From: Dipteris shenzhenensis
Lineage: Eukaryota > Polypodiophyta > Polypodiopsida > Gleicheniales
DNA length: 64,000 bases
Assembly (NCBI GenBank): GCA_047967505.1
Contig: CM106540.1
Direction: 5' to 3' (one strand)
Part shown: one piece after another, positions 31,560 through 41,689 of the stretch
Numbering within the stretch: position 1 is the first letter of the stretch
How the letters are laid out: each line of letters opens with the position of its first letter
Program-made: the position numbers and the translations under genes
The notes under the pieces: generated by a model
The model's database searches: none
Told to the model about the DNA's origin: nothing
The model's input: only the letters and a program-made list of their open reading frames with translations

Positions 31560-32285
31560 TGTTAGATATCAATGCTCTACTCTCGTGTAACTATGCGAGA
31601 ACCAGCTAACTCTACTTGTAAGCCCCCCATATGAGGAGAAGGCATTTGAGTAGCTGGGTTATCTGGTAGGTCCTGGTTTGGACACCATATGGGGGCCATG
31701 TGTGGCCTGATGGCGCTTCAGATAGAGTTGGCACACTGCCAACTAGGCTACTTGCAAGTGCAGGAAGGCATCCCTTGACTAACCACACTAAGGGTAGCTG
31801 GAGCATTTCTCGAGGCAGCCCACTCTCAGGTTGCGGGGCCCATTTGGAGTCTCAGATGATCCCAGATGGCTCTAGGCCGAATGGAGAACGTAGGTCAATT
31901 GCTCTGTTTTGCATACCGGTTCTATCATATGGTCGGTGGCCTATTTCGGCACCGACCCCTAGTCGACCGTTTTGGGCAGACTGGGTCGGTCACCCAATTG
32001 AGCCTAACCGACTACGACTGGTGGCTATATAAGAGCAAGCCCGTGAAGCCCATTTCATCACTGGCTACAGCAACCCTGATTCCTTAGCATCCAGCCTCCG
32101 TCTTCTACTATTTCTAGCATACCATCGAAGCTTCTTTCACAGGAGCGCACGGTTGGGAGGCAGCGCCATCTATTGTATCAGTTCTATAGTAACCAAATTT
32201 TTAATTCTCCATACTATCTTGTTTTCTCTCTTGCATACGAGATCCTGTTATCTGTTGAGCACATACGTTGTATTATTTTCTTACA
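31560..32285 (+). repeat. Element B 5' LTR (726 bp)
   Basis: It starts TGTTAGATATCAATGCTC and ends TTTCTTACA. The TATA box is at 32026-32033. Head-to-head with the inverted A LTR piece on its left. Confidence 0.95.
32026..32033 (+). promoter_or_regulatory. Element B LTR TATA box
   Basis: GGCTATATAAGAGC in the 5' LTR is a strong plant TATA context, conserved in A's 3' LTR. In B's 3' LTR it has become CTATCTAAG (near 36860), so the two ends of B no longer have the same promoter. Confidence 0.7.
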
Positions 32286-32297
32286 TGGTATCAGAGT
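32286..32297 (+). other. Element B primer-binding site
   Basis: TGGTATCAGAGT directly follows the 5' LTR. The final base differs from the canonical initiator tRNA-Met site. Confidence 0.92.
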
Positions 32298-32356
32298 CTA
32301 GACTCTAGCAAGAAGATTTGGTAGTGTGCTTTCTGTTTGGGAGTAGATTGTGAGAG

Positions 32357-32957
32357 ATGGCCCAGCCCGCAAGACTGCAAATCCCACCGTTCAGCGAAAG
32401 CGAAAAGTTGGACGGCTCTAACTATCCACTCTAGAAGTTCAAGATGAAGACCATCCTAAGCGCATACGAGCTTTGGGACACTGCTACTGGGGTTGATGTG
32501 AGGCCGCCGATTGTGAGACCGGGATCCCAGCCAATGTAGGACAACAAATAGTACCAACTACGAATTAGATTCTCACATGGACAAGAAGAAATGAAGATGC
32601 ATTGTGTGCTATTGTCTGCAGTGTTAGTGATTCCATCATGGCGTTAATTCAACATGTCACCACAGCGGAGGAGGCATGGACAGTCTTGAAAAATCAGTAT
32701 GAGACCACGAATCAGATGCGGATTTAGAATCTTGAGACTCAAGAAGCGAACGAGAAGTTGTCTGAGTCTAAAGCGGCAAAGAAGTTCATCACCATGCTGA
32801 AGAATCTATGCGATCAGATGATTGCGATTTGCATCACCATCATCAGTGAGAATCTAGCACGAAGGTGCATACAGATTCTCCCACCAAATTACAATAGTCT
32901 TGTTATGGTGCTGAATACGCAGAACAAAAATCTGCCCTCAACTTTGAGGATTTCAAC
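32357..32957 (+). pseudogene. Element B gag N-terminal and middle part
   Basis: An ATG at 32357 gives MAQPARLQIPPF, then LDGSNYPL followed at once by TAG (32432-32434) where A has TGG. A second stop (TAG 32537-32539) is CAG in A, and a third (32549-32551) is shared with A. Frameshifts follow. The 32640-32720 segment retains the IQHVTTAEEAW block of the copia gag. The protein would form virus-like particles in a live element. None can be made here. Confidence 0.88.
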
Positions 32958-33884
32958 GTGATGCTTCTGGAGAAGGAGATGCATCAAAAGATGAGGACCG
33001 AAGAAGATTCAGCTTTTTGGACCGGATCAAATAAAGGCAAGGGTAAGGACTCTGGTAACCCATCTTCTTTTGATGATAAAAAGAGAAAGAAGAAGATCAA
33101 GTGCTTCTATTGCAACAAGGCAAGGCACAAGCAGAATGAGTGCCAAAAGAAGATTGCATATGAGAAGAACGGAGTAACGAAAGAGTCTAGCAATAGCACG
33201 CAGGCAGTACCAATAGAGCTATCCATTGTAATTGAGGAGATTTGCACAGAGTCAGTTCATGTACCTGCAGATGAACTGTGGATCATTGACAATGGTGCAT
33301 CACGCCACATGACCAGTCGGAAGGATTGGTATACCTCTCTACAGCCGGTAGGGAATGACATCCTAGTAGCAGTCAGCAATGATGCAAAATGTCCAGCAAA
33401 AGAAAAAGATACAATTGCTCTCAAGTCAGATGGAGTTGGAAAACAGTTGTCCAATGTTCTTTATGTGCCAGATATCAAGAGAAACTTGTTGTCCATTTCC
33501 GTGATCATGGATCGGGACCTCAAAGTTCAATTCGATAAGAATGGTGCACAGATTCTAGATCTTCAAGGAAAGGTCATTGGTAAAGGTGCATGGCACAACA
33601 ACATTTACAAACTCTCAGCTTTCAGTGCTCGAGTAGATGTGAAGAACACTAAGCTGTGGCATGAGAGGTTTGGTCATCTAAACCTTAGTCCTTTGAAGGA
33701 GATGCATAAAAGTGGAATGATTGCAGACCTACCAGAAATTTCAGATCTGCTTGATGTATGTGAAGCTTGCATGATGGGCAAGCAACATCGGCATCCCTTT
33801 CCTAAAGAGGCCAGCAGGGCAAAGGCTCCTCTAGAGCTCATTCACACACCTCTGCGAAAAGATGGAGATGGAAGCTTTGGGTAG
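32958..33884 (+). pseudogene. Element B gag C-terminus, protease and pre-integrase (308 codons)
   Basis: The frame holds the zinc knuckle CFYCNKARHKQNEC (Cys and His ligands intact, but the usual Gly before His is Arg), the protease segment WIIDNGASRHMT in which the catalytic Asp-Ser-Gly is Asp-Asn-Gly, and the HHCC pre-integrase motif WHERFGHLN ... CEACMMGK. It ends in a frameshift just after LELIHT, where the first integrase aspartate should be (A has HTDLCG), so the catalytic Asp is lost in this frame. The protease change is expected to inactivate it. Confidence 0.92.
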
Positions 33885-34305
33885 TTTCTACTACTTCATG
33901 ATGTTGATCGACAACTACAGTAGAAGGATATGGATATACTTCCTGAAGACTAAAGACGAGGCTTTTAGTAGGTTCAAGGAATGGCATGTAATGGTCGAGA
34001 AAGAAACAGGGAGGAAGGTGAAGAAGTTGAGATCAGACAGAGGTGGAGAGTTCACATCAACTGAATTCGAAAGTTACTGCAAAAGTAACGGAATCAAGAG
34101 GCAGAAACCCCTACCACATACATCACAGCAAAATGGAGTAGCAGAACGCAAGATGCGCATCATCTATGAAATGGGCTGGAGTATGATGAAAGGGAAAGAT
34201 TTGCCAAATACTTTCTGGGCTGAAGCATGTAACACTGCAGTTTACATCCTAAATCATAGCTACACGAAGGCTATGAATGGGATGACCACTGCAAGCCTTT
34301 TCTGA
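33862..34305 (+). pseudogene. Element B integrase core (147 codons)
   Basis: The frame begins after the frameshift in the integrase N-terminal part. It contains FMMLIDNYSRRIWIYFLKTK, then RSDRGGEFTSTEF with the second catalytic Asp, and SQQNGVAERKMR with the catalytic Glu. It continues through FWAEACNTAVYILN and closes at TGA 34303-34305, where A still reads on (PFLVRN-like region). DDYSR of the family is DNYSR here. It would insert cDNA into the chromosome in a live element. Confidence 0.92.
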
Positions 34306-35092
34306 TAAAAAACCTTCAGCTGCACATTTCAAAGTTTTTGGATGTGACTGTTTTGTGCATGTCCCTGATGCTACCAGGACCACATGGGAACCGAAGAGCC
34401 GGAAGTGTATTTTCTTGGGCTACAGTGAAGAGGCAAAGGGTTACCATCTCTATAACCCTATTACCAAGAAGGAAATTGTAAGTTGTGATGTGGTCTTCTC
34501 AGAACAGCCGCATAAATTGGAGGAGGATGCTTCCTTTCCAAAGAACCAGGACCAGGATATCCATCCAGTACCACCAGTAATAGTACACCAAACTCCCCCA
34601 ACGGTGCTTGGGAGGATTCAAGACAAAGAAGATGAAGAAGAGCCTGCAGAACCACAACGACAATGGCCATTCCTAAAGTGGGTAAAGCAGCTTTTGGATA
34701 GCATAGAACCTCCAGCCATTGAGGAGGAACCATCCGAACACCGCCGGTCCAAGAGATTAGAGGAGCATAGAAGAGTGCAGGAACACTTGGTCAACTATGC
34801 TTTGATGATAGAAGTGATTCGTGCTGATGAACCCAAGTGTCTTGAAGAGGCACAGGGTGATGATAGGTGGATGGAGGCTATGCAATCGGAGTATGGCTCC
34901 ATAATGAAGAACAACACTTGGGACCTTGTGGATCGACCACCAAAACACAAGGTAATCGGTACCAAGTGGGTGTACAAGACCAAGTACAAGTCCGACGGCA
35001 TGTTGGATAAGTACAAGGCTCGGCTCATGGTAAAAGGATTTGCACAAGTATATGGTTTTGATTATCAAGATACTTTTGCTCCCACAACTTGA
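34306..35092 (+). pseudogene. Element B integrase C-terminus, linker and RT start (245-codon frame from 34355)
   Basis: It starts with the post-core segment HVPDATRTTWEPKSRKC, GYSEEAKGYHLYNP, then an acidic/basic linker (RRSKRLEEHRR), then the RT N-terminus with EAMQSEYGSIMKNNTWDLVD, GTKWVYKTKYKSDG, YKARLMVKGF and YQDTFAP. It ends at TGA (35090-35092), which is CGA in A, giving another C-to-T stop. It has the region that A has lost by deletion, so A and B are complementary in what they retain. Confidence 0.92.
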
Positions 35093-36352
35093 CTATCCAC
35101 AATTCACAATGTTTTGGCTTTAGCTACCCAAGGAAGTTGGCCCGTGTTTTAGATGGATGTGAAATCCACCTTTCTGAATGGAGATCTCAAGGAGGAGGTA
35201 TACGTGGAACAACCACCAAGTTTTGAGATCCCCGGTTCAAAAGGTAAAGTCTGAAAACTAAAGAAGGCACTTTACGAGCTGAAACAGGCCCCACGAGCGT
35301 GGTACCAGCGAATTGATGCCTACTTTCTGCAAAACGGGTTTAGGAGGAGCCCATCTGATGCAAATTTGTATATCTTCAGAGAAGGAGGTAGGTGTATGAT
35401 CATGGTCCTTTATGTGGACGACCTTGTCATAATAGGGAACCATGAAGAGAAGATCTCATAAACAAAGCATTTGCTAGGAAGGGAGTTTAAAATGACAGAC
35501 CTCGGACTGATGCATTTCTGTTTGGGGATTGAAGTTTGGCAGGAGCCGAAACAGATCTTCATTTCACAGCTGAAGTATTGTGGAGAGATACTGAAGGCAT
35601 TTGGCATGGCTAAGTGCAAGACAATTGGTACCCCTATGGAGGTTGACGCGAAGCTCTCAAACGAGGATTCATCACCATTGTGGACAAAGTGAAGTACAGA
35701 AGGCTTGTGGGCAGCTTGATTTACCTGTGCAACACATGGCCAGACATCAGTTTTGCGACTGGTGTACTAAGCAGGTTTTCCAATAAGCCTCGAGAGAACC
35801 ATTGGAGGGCAGGGATGCGGGTGCTAAAATACATCAAAGGCACACTTGATTATGGCATCACCTATACCAAGGGCAACATCTTAACCGGATTTTGTGACTC
35901 GGATTGGGTAGGAGATGTGGATAGCAGGAGATCAGTGACAAGGTACTGTTTCTCACTTGGATCAGGAGTTGTGTCATGGGTCAGCAAGAAGCAACCCACA
36001 GTTTCTCTTTCTTCTACCGAGGCCGAGTACAAATCTGCATGCTTTGCTTCTTGCGAGGCAGTGTGGTTGAGGAGGATTTTGGGGGACATGGGTGCAGTGT
36101 AGAACAAGCCTATGCAGTTATCATGTGACAATCAGAGTTGCATGGCAATTGCAAAGAACCCGGTGTTCCACGCTCACACAAAACACATTGAGATTCAATA
36201 TCACTTTGTACGCGAGCTCATCATGGGATGGAGAGGTAGACTTGGTGTACTGTCTGACTACAGAGAATGTTGTGGACATCTTCATGAAGGCTCTTGGAAG
36301 AGACTTGCTGGAGAGGCATCTTCATCAACTTGGCATTTGGCTGAAAAAGTAA
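35093..36352 (+). pseudogene. Element B reverse transcriptase core and RNase H
   Basis: Broken frames carry the RT palm: [15 protein letters not shown] (near 35150-35200, after TAG 35150-35152 where A has CAG), [21 protein letters not shown] (near 35405), TAA at 35459-35461 (CAG in A), DLGLMHFCLGIEV, and the GTPMEVDAKL segment absent from A. From 35680 a 140-codon frame gives KYRRLVGSLIYLCNTWPDI and RNase H with FCDSDWVGD and LSSTEAEYK, ending at TAG 36100-36102 (CAG in A). The tail DNQS...HTKHIEIQYHFVRE is in the next frame, with a further shift after it. Confidence 0.92.
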
Positions 36353-36370
36353 GTTCACTTGCGGGTGGAC

Positions 36371-36382
36371 ATTGAGGGGGGG
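36371..36382 (+). other. Element B polypurine tract
   Basis: ATTGAGGGGGGG directly before the 3' LTR. Confidence 0.88.
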
Positions 36383-37121
36383 TGTTAGATATCAATGCTC
36401 CACTCTCATGTAACTACGCAGGAACCAGCTAACTCTACTTGTAATCCCCCCATATGAGGAGAAGGCATTTGAGTAGCTTGGTTATCCGAGCTTGGTTATC
36501 CGGTAGGTCCTGGTTTGGACACCAGATGGGGGCCATGTGTGGCCTGATGGCTGGATGGCTTCAGATAGAGTTGGCACACTGCCAACTAGGATACATGCAA
36601 GTGCGAGAAGGCATCCCTTGACTGACTGCACTGAGGGTAGATGGAGCGTTTCTCAAGGCAGCCCATTCTCGGGTTGCGGGGAGCCTCAGATGATCCCAGA
36701 TGGCTCTGGGCCGAACGGGAACTGTAGGTCAGTTGCTGTGTTTTGCACACCGGTTCTATCATATGGTCGGTGGCCTATTTCGGGACCAACCTCCAGTCGA
36801 TCGTTTTGGACGGACTGGGTCGATCACCCAATTGAGCCTAATCGACTCTACGACTAGTGGCTATCTAAGAGCAAGCATGTGAAGCCCATTTCATCACTGG
36901 CTACAGCAACCCTGATTCCTTAGCATCCAGCCTCCGTCTTCTACTGTTTCTAGCATGCCATCGAAGCTTCTTTCACAGGAGTGCATGGTTGGGAGGCAGC
37001 GCCATCTATTGTATCAATTCTACAATAATCAAATTTTTGATTCTCCATACTATCTTGTTTTGTCTCTTGCGTACAAGATCCTGTTATCTATTGAGCACAG
37101 ACGTTGTATTATTTTCTTACA
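36383..37121 (+). repeat. Element B 3' LTR (739 bp)
   Basis: It starts TGTTAGATATC and ends CTTACA. Relative to the 5' LTR it has a small internal duplication (TTGGTTATCCGAGCTTGG region near 36480), small deletions and many transitions. Confidence 0.95.
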
Positions 37122-37126
37122 CGCCG

Positions 37127-37409
37127 TTCCCATCCGGGATCATCTGAGGCTTCAAATGGGCCCCGCAACCCTCAGTGGGGTCAGTCAAGGGATGCCTTCT
37201 TACACTTGCATGTAGCCTAGTTGGCGGTGTGCCAACTCTATCTGAAGCGGTCCAGCCATCATGCCACACATGGCCCCCATTTGGTGTCCAAACCAGGACC
37301 TATCAAATAACTGAGCTACTCAAATGCCTTCTCCTCATATGGGGGGCTTACAAGTAGAATTAGGTGGTTCTCGCGTAGTTACACAAGAGTGGAGCATTGA
37401 TATCTAACA
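37127..37409 (-). repeat. Element A 5' LTR, 5' portion
   Basis: This is the missing half of A's 5' LTR, in reverse orientation, ending ATATCTAACA. B's right target duplication CGCCG is at 37122-37126. Compared with A's 3' LTR it has two small deletions. The following ACCTT is the candidate right target site of A. Confidence 0.93.
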
Positions 37410-39040
37410 ACCTTTTGGGCCTAAAGCATGATGCAATTGGTGGCATCTCTTCTTGGTTAGTCAATTATTTCTTTGAGCATTGTGAGGGCTAGGATTAGTT
37501 TGGTATTTGAGAGTTTCAAGGGCATTGTTTACTGCCCTTTATGTAGCCACCTTTATGTAGCCAACAATAGCTCTTGGGTCACCTCCTTTGCTAAGGTTGG
37601 CCTTTCTTCTTAGGGCCTTTGGAGAAGGGGTTGTAGGCTTTTTGCAACCCATAGGTCAAGTTTCCCATAAGTTTCTTTTCACTAGTCCTTTCAACATGCA
37701 TAGTCTCGCATGCCTTGTCATGTTGGAATTGAACTATAGACCAAATATTGTCATATCTATGTGTAAAGGCTTGTCACACACAAAAGAATGCTTGGATTAA
37801 ACCAAGACAACAATTGAGGCTAATCAAGTCTCAAAGGAGGACTAGAGATCTTGATCTAGAATGGAGACTTGGAATGATCGGATATGTTGTAGTTAAGAAT
37901 ATAGTCAAGATCAATCTCACAACAAAGTAACATGATGCAATTATCTACATTGAGATAAAGAAAATATAAACTATTTCTTATGTGAAGACAAGGGTCGCAT
38001 TCAATCCAAATTCAAATTATGTGAAAAGCATGTCAAGATCAATAGTAAAATATTAGATGTGGATCTCAATTAAAAACATAGATCCATAGTATTCAAGGTG
38101 GTGAAGCCTCTACCCACCTAAGTTGTGCCCTCTTCTTGAGAATCCAAGTGAAGTCCATCAAGTTAGATACACTAGCTGAGCAAATAAATGCCCCTAGTAA
38201 GATCCTACAAGAGAACAAATGTAAATCTAGGCTATAGAACTACCTGAGGAACAACTCCATACAACTTAAAGTAACCATCTTGAATTTAATAACTCCAATA
38301 AGTTTAACCTTGTGCAAACATGGACTAAATATTTCCCATATTGCAAATGTAGGAATAGCCACATAGTATAGGTTGGCTAGAGGAATATGGAGATAAAATG
38401 AATGACTAAGACATCTTGGGAAGAGTTTAAAAGCCTCAAGGTTAGCCTAAAAATCCATCAACTATTGCAGCTTGCCCCATACTAGGGAGATTGCCTTGCT
38501 AAAGCAAGAATTTCCAATGTTGACTAGCACAATGGAGATAGTTTAGAAATCATGCCTAACACCCAAACCTTGTTATTCAATGAGGTTCTACCCTCATCTT
38601 GGTAAAATCCAAGAATACTGGTATGAGAAGGAAGTCCCAAAGTGAATGTAATCTCTAAAGACTTGATGAAGAAACTATGATTGAAGTAGTTGAACAATCC
38701 CCATTTCTTTTTTTGATAGAAAATATTTTACAATTAAGTTCATAGCATCCTCAAACTCCGATCAAGAAGTGGACATAGCCCAAAGAGCTCAAAGTGACTT
38801 GATGAAGGGAGCTCAAATCAGAAAGGAACCAGCCCCCTGAAGGAAAGGAGCAAGGAGTCCTCCAAGCGACCGGATGTACCTGAAAGATCTCCAAGTAACT
38901 CGAAGAGATGTAGCTGAAAGACCTTAATGTATGAGATGTATATGTTTGACTATTAGTAAAACCACTCTTTAATTACTGCCAAAGTTGTCAAATGTTTGTA
39001 TCCTTCATAATACAAGTTTCCTTTATAAAAATAAGATATT
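37410..39040. other. Unassigned DNA
   Basis: No gene is supported. 38100-38650 reads as if it could be a very decayed coding stretch on either strand, but I recognise no motif. Short frames at 37588-37930 lack domains. Confidence 0.45.
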
Positions 39041-39044
39041 TTAG

Positions 39045-39440
39045 GATCACAACCAGCACGGTGGTAGTATAGGATAAATGGTCTCACAATTTAGGATCAC
39101 AACCAACAAGGTGGTAGTACAGGATAAGTGGTCACCAGTGTGATGGTCGGTTGCATACAATATATGGGCCCTTGAGGGGTACCCTTTAGGGGCAAGGTCC
39201 ATATCAACATACCCTATATGTCCAATGGCATGTCGATATGGCCCCTACCCCTAAAGGGGACCCTCTCAAGGGCCATATTGACAATTGTATTTATGCTAGT
39301 TGTTTTAGGATGGCAACCAGCACAGTGATTGTTTGCACATGATACCCTTTTTGTCTAGGATTAACTGCCACCAATGCGATGGTTGTTTGCACATGATATG
39401 TCATCTAGGATTAACTACCACCAATGTGGTGGTTTTACAA
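39045..39440. repeat. Palindromic repeat cluster (AACCAGCACGGTGGTAGT type)
   Basis: Five to six variants of AGGAT--CAACCA-CA-GGTGGT-GT occur (near 39050, 39092, 39132, 39315, 39372 and 39418). The units resemble those at 17070-17790. The fold-back copy 39160-39290 sits in the middle. Confidence 0.7.
39160..39290. mobile_element. Fold-back (MITE-like) element, copy 2
   Basis: The left arm 39160-39210 (TATATGGGCCCTTGAGGGGT...) and the right arm 39227-39290 (ending CCATATTGACAATTGTAT) are imperfect inverted copies with a 16-bp loop. The arms match copy 1 (15761-15924) in the order CCCTTGAGGGG, CCCTTTAGGGGCAAGG, CCATATC-ACAT. The two copies differ in loop sequence and arm length. Confidence 0.75.
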
Positions 39441-39618
39441 GATTGGCAGCATACATTTTTTTTTTATTTTTAATATAGCTTTGTAAGACTAGAATACATC
39501 CAATCATTTGTAAAACAAGCAAAGTGGTTGTAGAACAAGCATGGTGGGTTTGAGATTTATCCATTTTTCCAAGATAAGTGGAATACATTCTCCTTAAAAT
39601 ACATTTTCTTGTATTGTC

Positions 39619-40341
39619 TTAGTCATCCACCATTCCAAGACACCCCATAATGTGCTCATGCATGTCTAAATCCATTTTGAAGACACTCTTACCCTTCTTT
39701 TGTCTAGGCACAACTTGCAACTGGAACTTAATAGCTCTTACTAAATGAGAGTAGACAAATGTTTGCAAACTCTTATGTAATACTTCATAATTGTGGCCTC
39801 TCTTGGATGTTTTTTGGTACCAGATAGCTCCAATTACTACATCCCACTTCTCATAGCTTGTTCCTGCCTGGTCCTTAAATGGTTCCTCAACCTTGTGCTT
39901 GGGCTTGGTACATTGCAACACAACGTATGGGTCATCATCCTCGTTCTTCCCAAAGTTAGCAACAACTGCAAAGTTATCCTCCTCTTCTAGACTATCAATG
40001 AGATCATCAAAGGACTCCCCAAGCTATGGTGAGTCATCGTTTATCTCTCCATCTTTAGGGAAAACTTGAACTGTGACCCATGGCTGCAATGTCCTCACAA
40101 TTGTCATGATCCCCTTAATGCACACACTATAGAAATAAGAAAGCTTTCTTGTTTTGAGCACGTGGTTGTTTGAAAAGCCCCATATACTGTGCAAACTATG
40201 AGTTCCTTTAATGCCCTCACAACCATATATGTTTCTCCTTTGCACTTCATTCACTTTCACTTCATGGAACACTCTGTACATGACACTATTCTTATAGCTT
40301 TGTTTACTATATGTTGATTGTACCCCTGTGGAGAGGTTCAC
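39619..40341 (-). pseudogene. Decayed gene of uncertain family (possibly a DNA-transposon protein), C-terminal part
   Basis: Two minus-strand frames are in the same phase and separated by a single TAG (40024-40026): 40341-40024 (105 codons, with FHEVKVNEVQRRNIYGCEG and LHSIWGFSNN) and 39921-39619 (100 codons, with KWDVVIGAIWYQK, VYSHLVRAIKFQ and a stop). Between them the phase stays open (acidic SLEEEDNFAVV stretch). About 240 codons in one phase with one stop is strong evidence of former coding. The style (a short histidine/cysteine region, then a YSHLVRA-like C-terminal segment) recalls large uncharacterised transposase-like proteins of plants, but I cannot confirm the family. Near 40110 a shift hides a CVH-GDHDNCED-like cysteine segment. 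Confidence 0.5.
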
Positions 40342-41093
40342 TCTGAGCCATGCTACAACATCATGGGGGCATCATTGAGCATGTTAGTTTGTGTTTGAAT
40401 AGAGCTCGCTTAATAACATCACCACATCCATCATGTTCCCCCTTGCCATGGCTAAACCCAAACGAATCCCAAGTCATGTTTAGACCAGTCAAGGATTTAA
40501 ATCTTGAGACAAGTAGAATCCATAGGGTGATTTAAACTGAGAGGAAGAGCATCTAGCCACACCCAATGTTCTTTATATTTTCTTGTATATTGGGGTCATC
40601 ATTTTTTAGCCATTCCCAATGCTATAGAAAAGCATGCTACACAAATAAGGTGTCATGTTTCCTATTATCCAAAATATAGAAATGGTATGTGCATTACACT
40701 GACTTGGACTCTGAATCAATAAGAAAATTGGCATCAGTCATACAAGAACAAAGCAAACGACTGTACATAGTATGCACTAGAATTAATATTTGCTTGTTGT
40801 ACCAGTGAGCACTTTGTATCTCATCTTGTTCTTGAAATGAGTAATTTTTTGCAAAATCTATGATAGAGATAATAGTGTGATGGGGAAAATTGGCAAGGCA
40901 CTTCCTAAACTACTTATCTTGCCGATTGGCCATGAAATTGTGAAGCACATATTTTGAAATGGATTGAATCACGTGCTCTACAAGATCCCTCAACTAAGTG
41001 CTCTTATACGACCGTAGTGGCCATCTCTTTTTGTATGATCCTTTAACATTAACATGTTCAAATCTCCTCCATCATTAGAGCAATAAGCTCATT
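40342..41093 (-). pseudogene. Probable degraded middle of the same gene
   Basis: The stretch between the two recognisable blocks has no open frame above 65 codons. Orientation and spacing suggest it is the broken middle of the 39619-41288 gene. I see no catalytic motif. Confidence 0.25.
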
Positions 41094-41288
41094 TCATTTA
41101 GACAAATTCTTCATACTACATTTCTTGCATGTGCCACGAATGCATTCAATGCAGTGCCACTCAGAGTCTCCCTTTGGACAGTCCACTGGCTCCCACAGAG
41201 ACCTTAAGCTACAAAACTTGATCTCCCTCGCAACACATGATGAGGATTTGGGTGGACTACAGACTATACATTTGCATGACATGGGCAT
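41094..41288 (-). pseudogene. Cysteine-rich block upstream of the 39619 gene
   Basis: A 64-codon minus-strand frame with MSCKCIVCSPP, then EPVDCPKGDSEWHCIECIRG and TCKKCSMKN. The C-x-C-x2-C, C-x8-H-C-x2-C and C-x2-C spacing resembles a zinc-binding region. It is in the same orientation as, and 750 bp upstream of, the 39619-40341 frames, so it may be the N-terminal side of the same broken gene. The family is not identified. Confidence 0.4.
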
Positions 41289-41289
41289 C

Positions 41290-41685
41290 TATCTCCATGG
41301 AGCAATGCTCCAACATGACCAAATATCAAGTCATTCAAAGCTTTCTAGGCCAGGTCAAAGTCTGTGTGTTTTACAACAAGATACGTTCCAGTCTTTGAGT
41401 GATGTACTAGGGCTTGCAATGCTTAAAGCATTGGGCTCAAAGCCCCTTTTAAAGCTTGGGTCTCAAAGCCCCTTTGCCCAATCGAAATGTCAAGGTTATG
41501 ATCCACAAACCTAAGATATAACTCCATCTGCTAATCGTCGGCAAAGATGTGAAAACTGAGCCCCCTTTTTGCACTAGTATGAGGAAACAAAACCAAAAGC
41601 CGTCAAGTGCAAAAAAACAATGTAATCAAACTAATCAAGCTATTAGAAAGCAAAACAATTTCATTACTACAAAACAAAACAATTT
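41290..41685. other. Unassigned DNA
   Basis: A plus-strand 129-codon frame (41125-41514) is antisense to the cysteine block and probably a shadow. A short direct repeat AAAGCCCCTTT--- occurs at 41440 and 41467. Confidence 0.4.
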
Positions 41686-41689
41686 CAAC

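Larger units (their letters stand above)
31560..37121 (+). mobile_element. Element B: Ty1/copia retrotransposon nested in A's 5' LTR
   Basis: A complete structure on the plus strand: 5' LTR 31560-32285, primer site, gag, zinc knuckle, protease, integrase, RT, RNase H, polypurine tract, 3' LTR 36383-37121. Total length is 5562 bp. The flanks CGCCA/CGCCG give a 5-bp target duplication with one transition. The outer neighbours are the two halves of A's 5' LTR. B is the same family as A (both LTRs and proteins align throughout) but is inverted relative to it. The LTRs have many differences and small indels (726 versus 739 bp), so it is far older than C. It is dead: several stops, frameshifts and a mutated protease site. 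Confidence 0.95.
23950..37409 (-). mobile_element. Element A: Ty1/copia LTR retrotransposon, interrupted by elements C and B
   Basis: A runs on the minus strand. Its 5' LTR is at the right (31152-31559 plus 37127-37409) and its 3' LTR at the left (23950-24672). LTRs start TGTTAGATATC (TGCTAGATATC in the 3' copy) and end in CA. The primer site at 31140-31151 reads TGGTATCAGAGC on the minus strand, matching initiator tRNA-Met as is usual for plant copia. Internal order is gag, CCHC zinc knuckle, protease, integrase, RT, RNase H, then polypurine tract, the copia order (integrase before RT). C split its gag and B split its 5' LTR. With both removed it is about 5.15 kb, including internal deletions relative to B. 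It is not autonomous. The flanks GTCTT/ACCTT are a 3-of-5 match. Confidence 0.93.

Noticed and set aside
31560-37121. Endogenous virus with an envelope gene
   Set aside because: RNase H ends 18-30 bases before the polypurine tract, leaving no room for an additional gene. The layout is plain Ty1/copia.
38100-38650. Possible LINE ORF
   Set aside because: Broken reading on both strands without an RT or endonuclease motif that I could point to.
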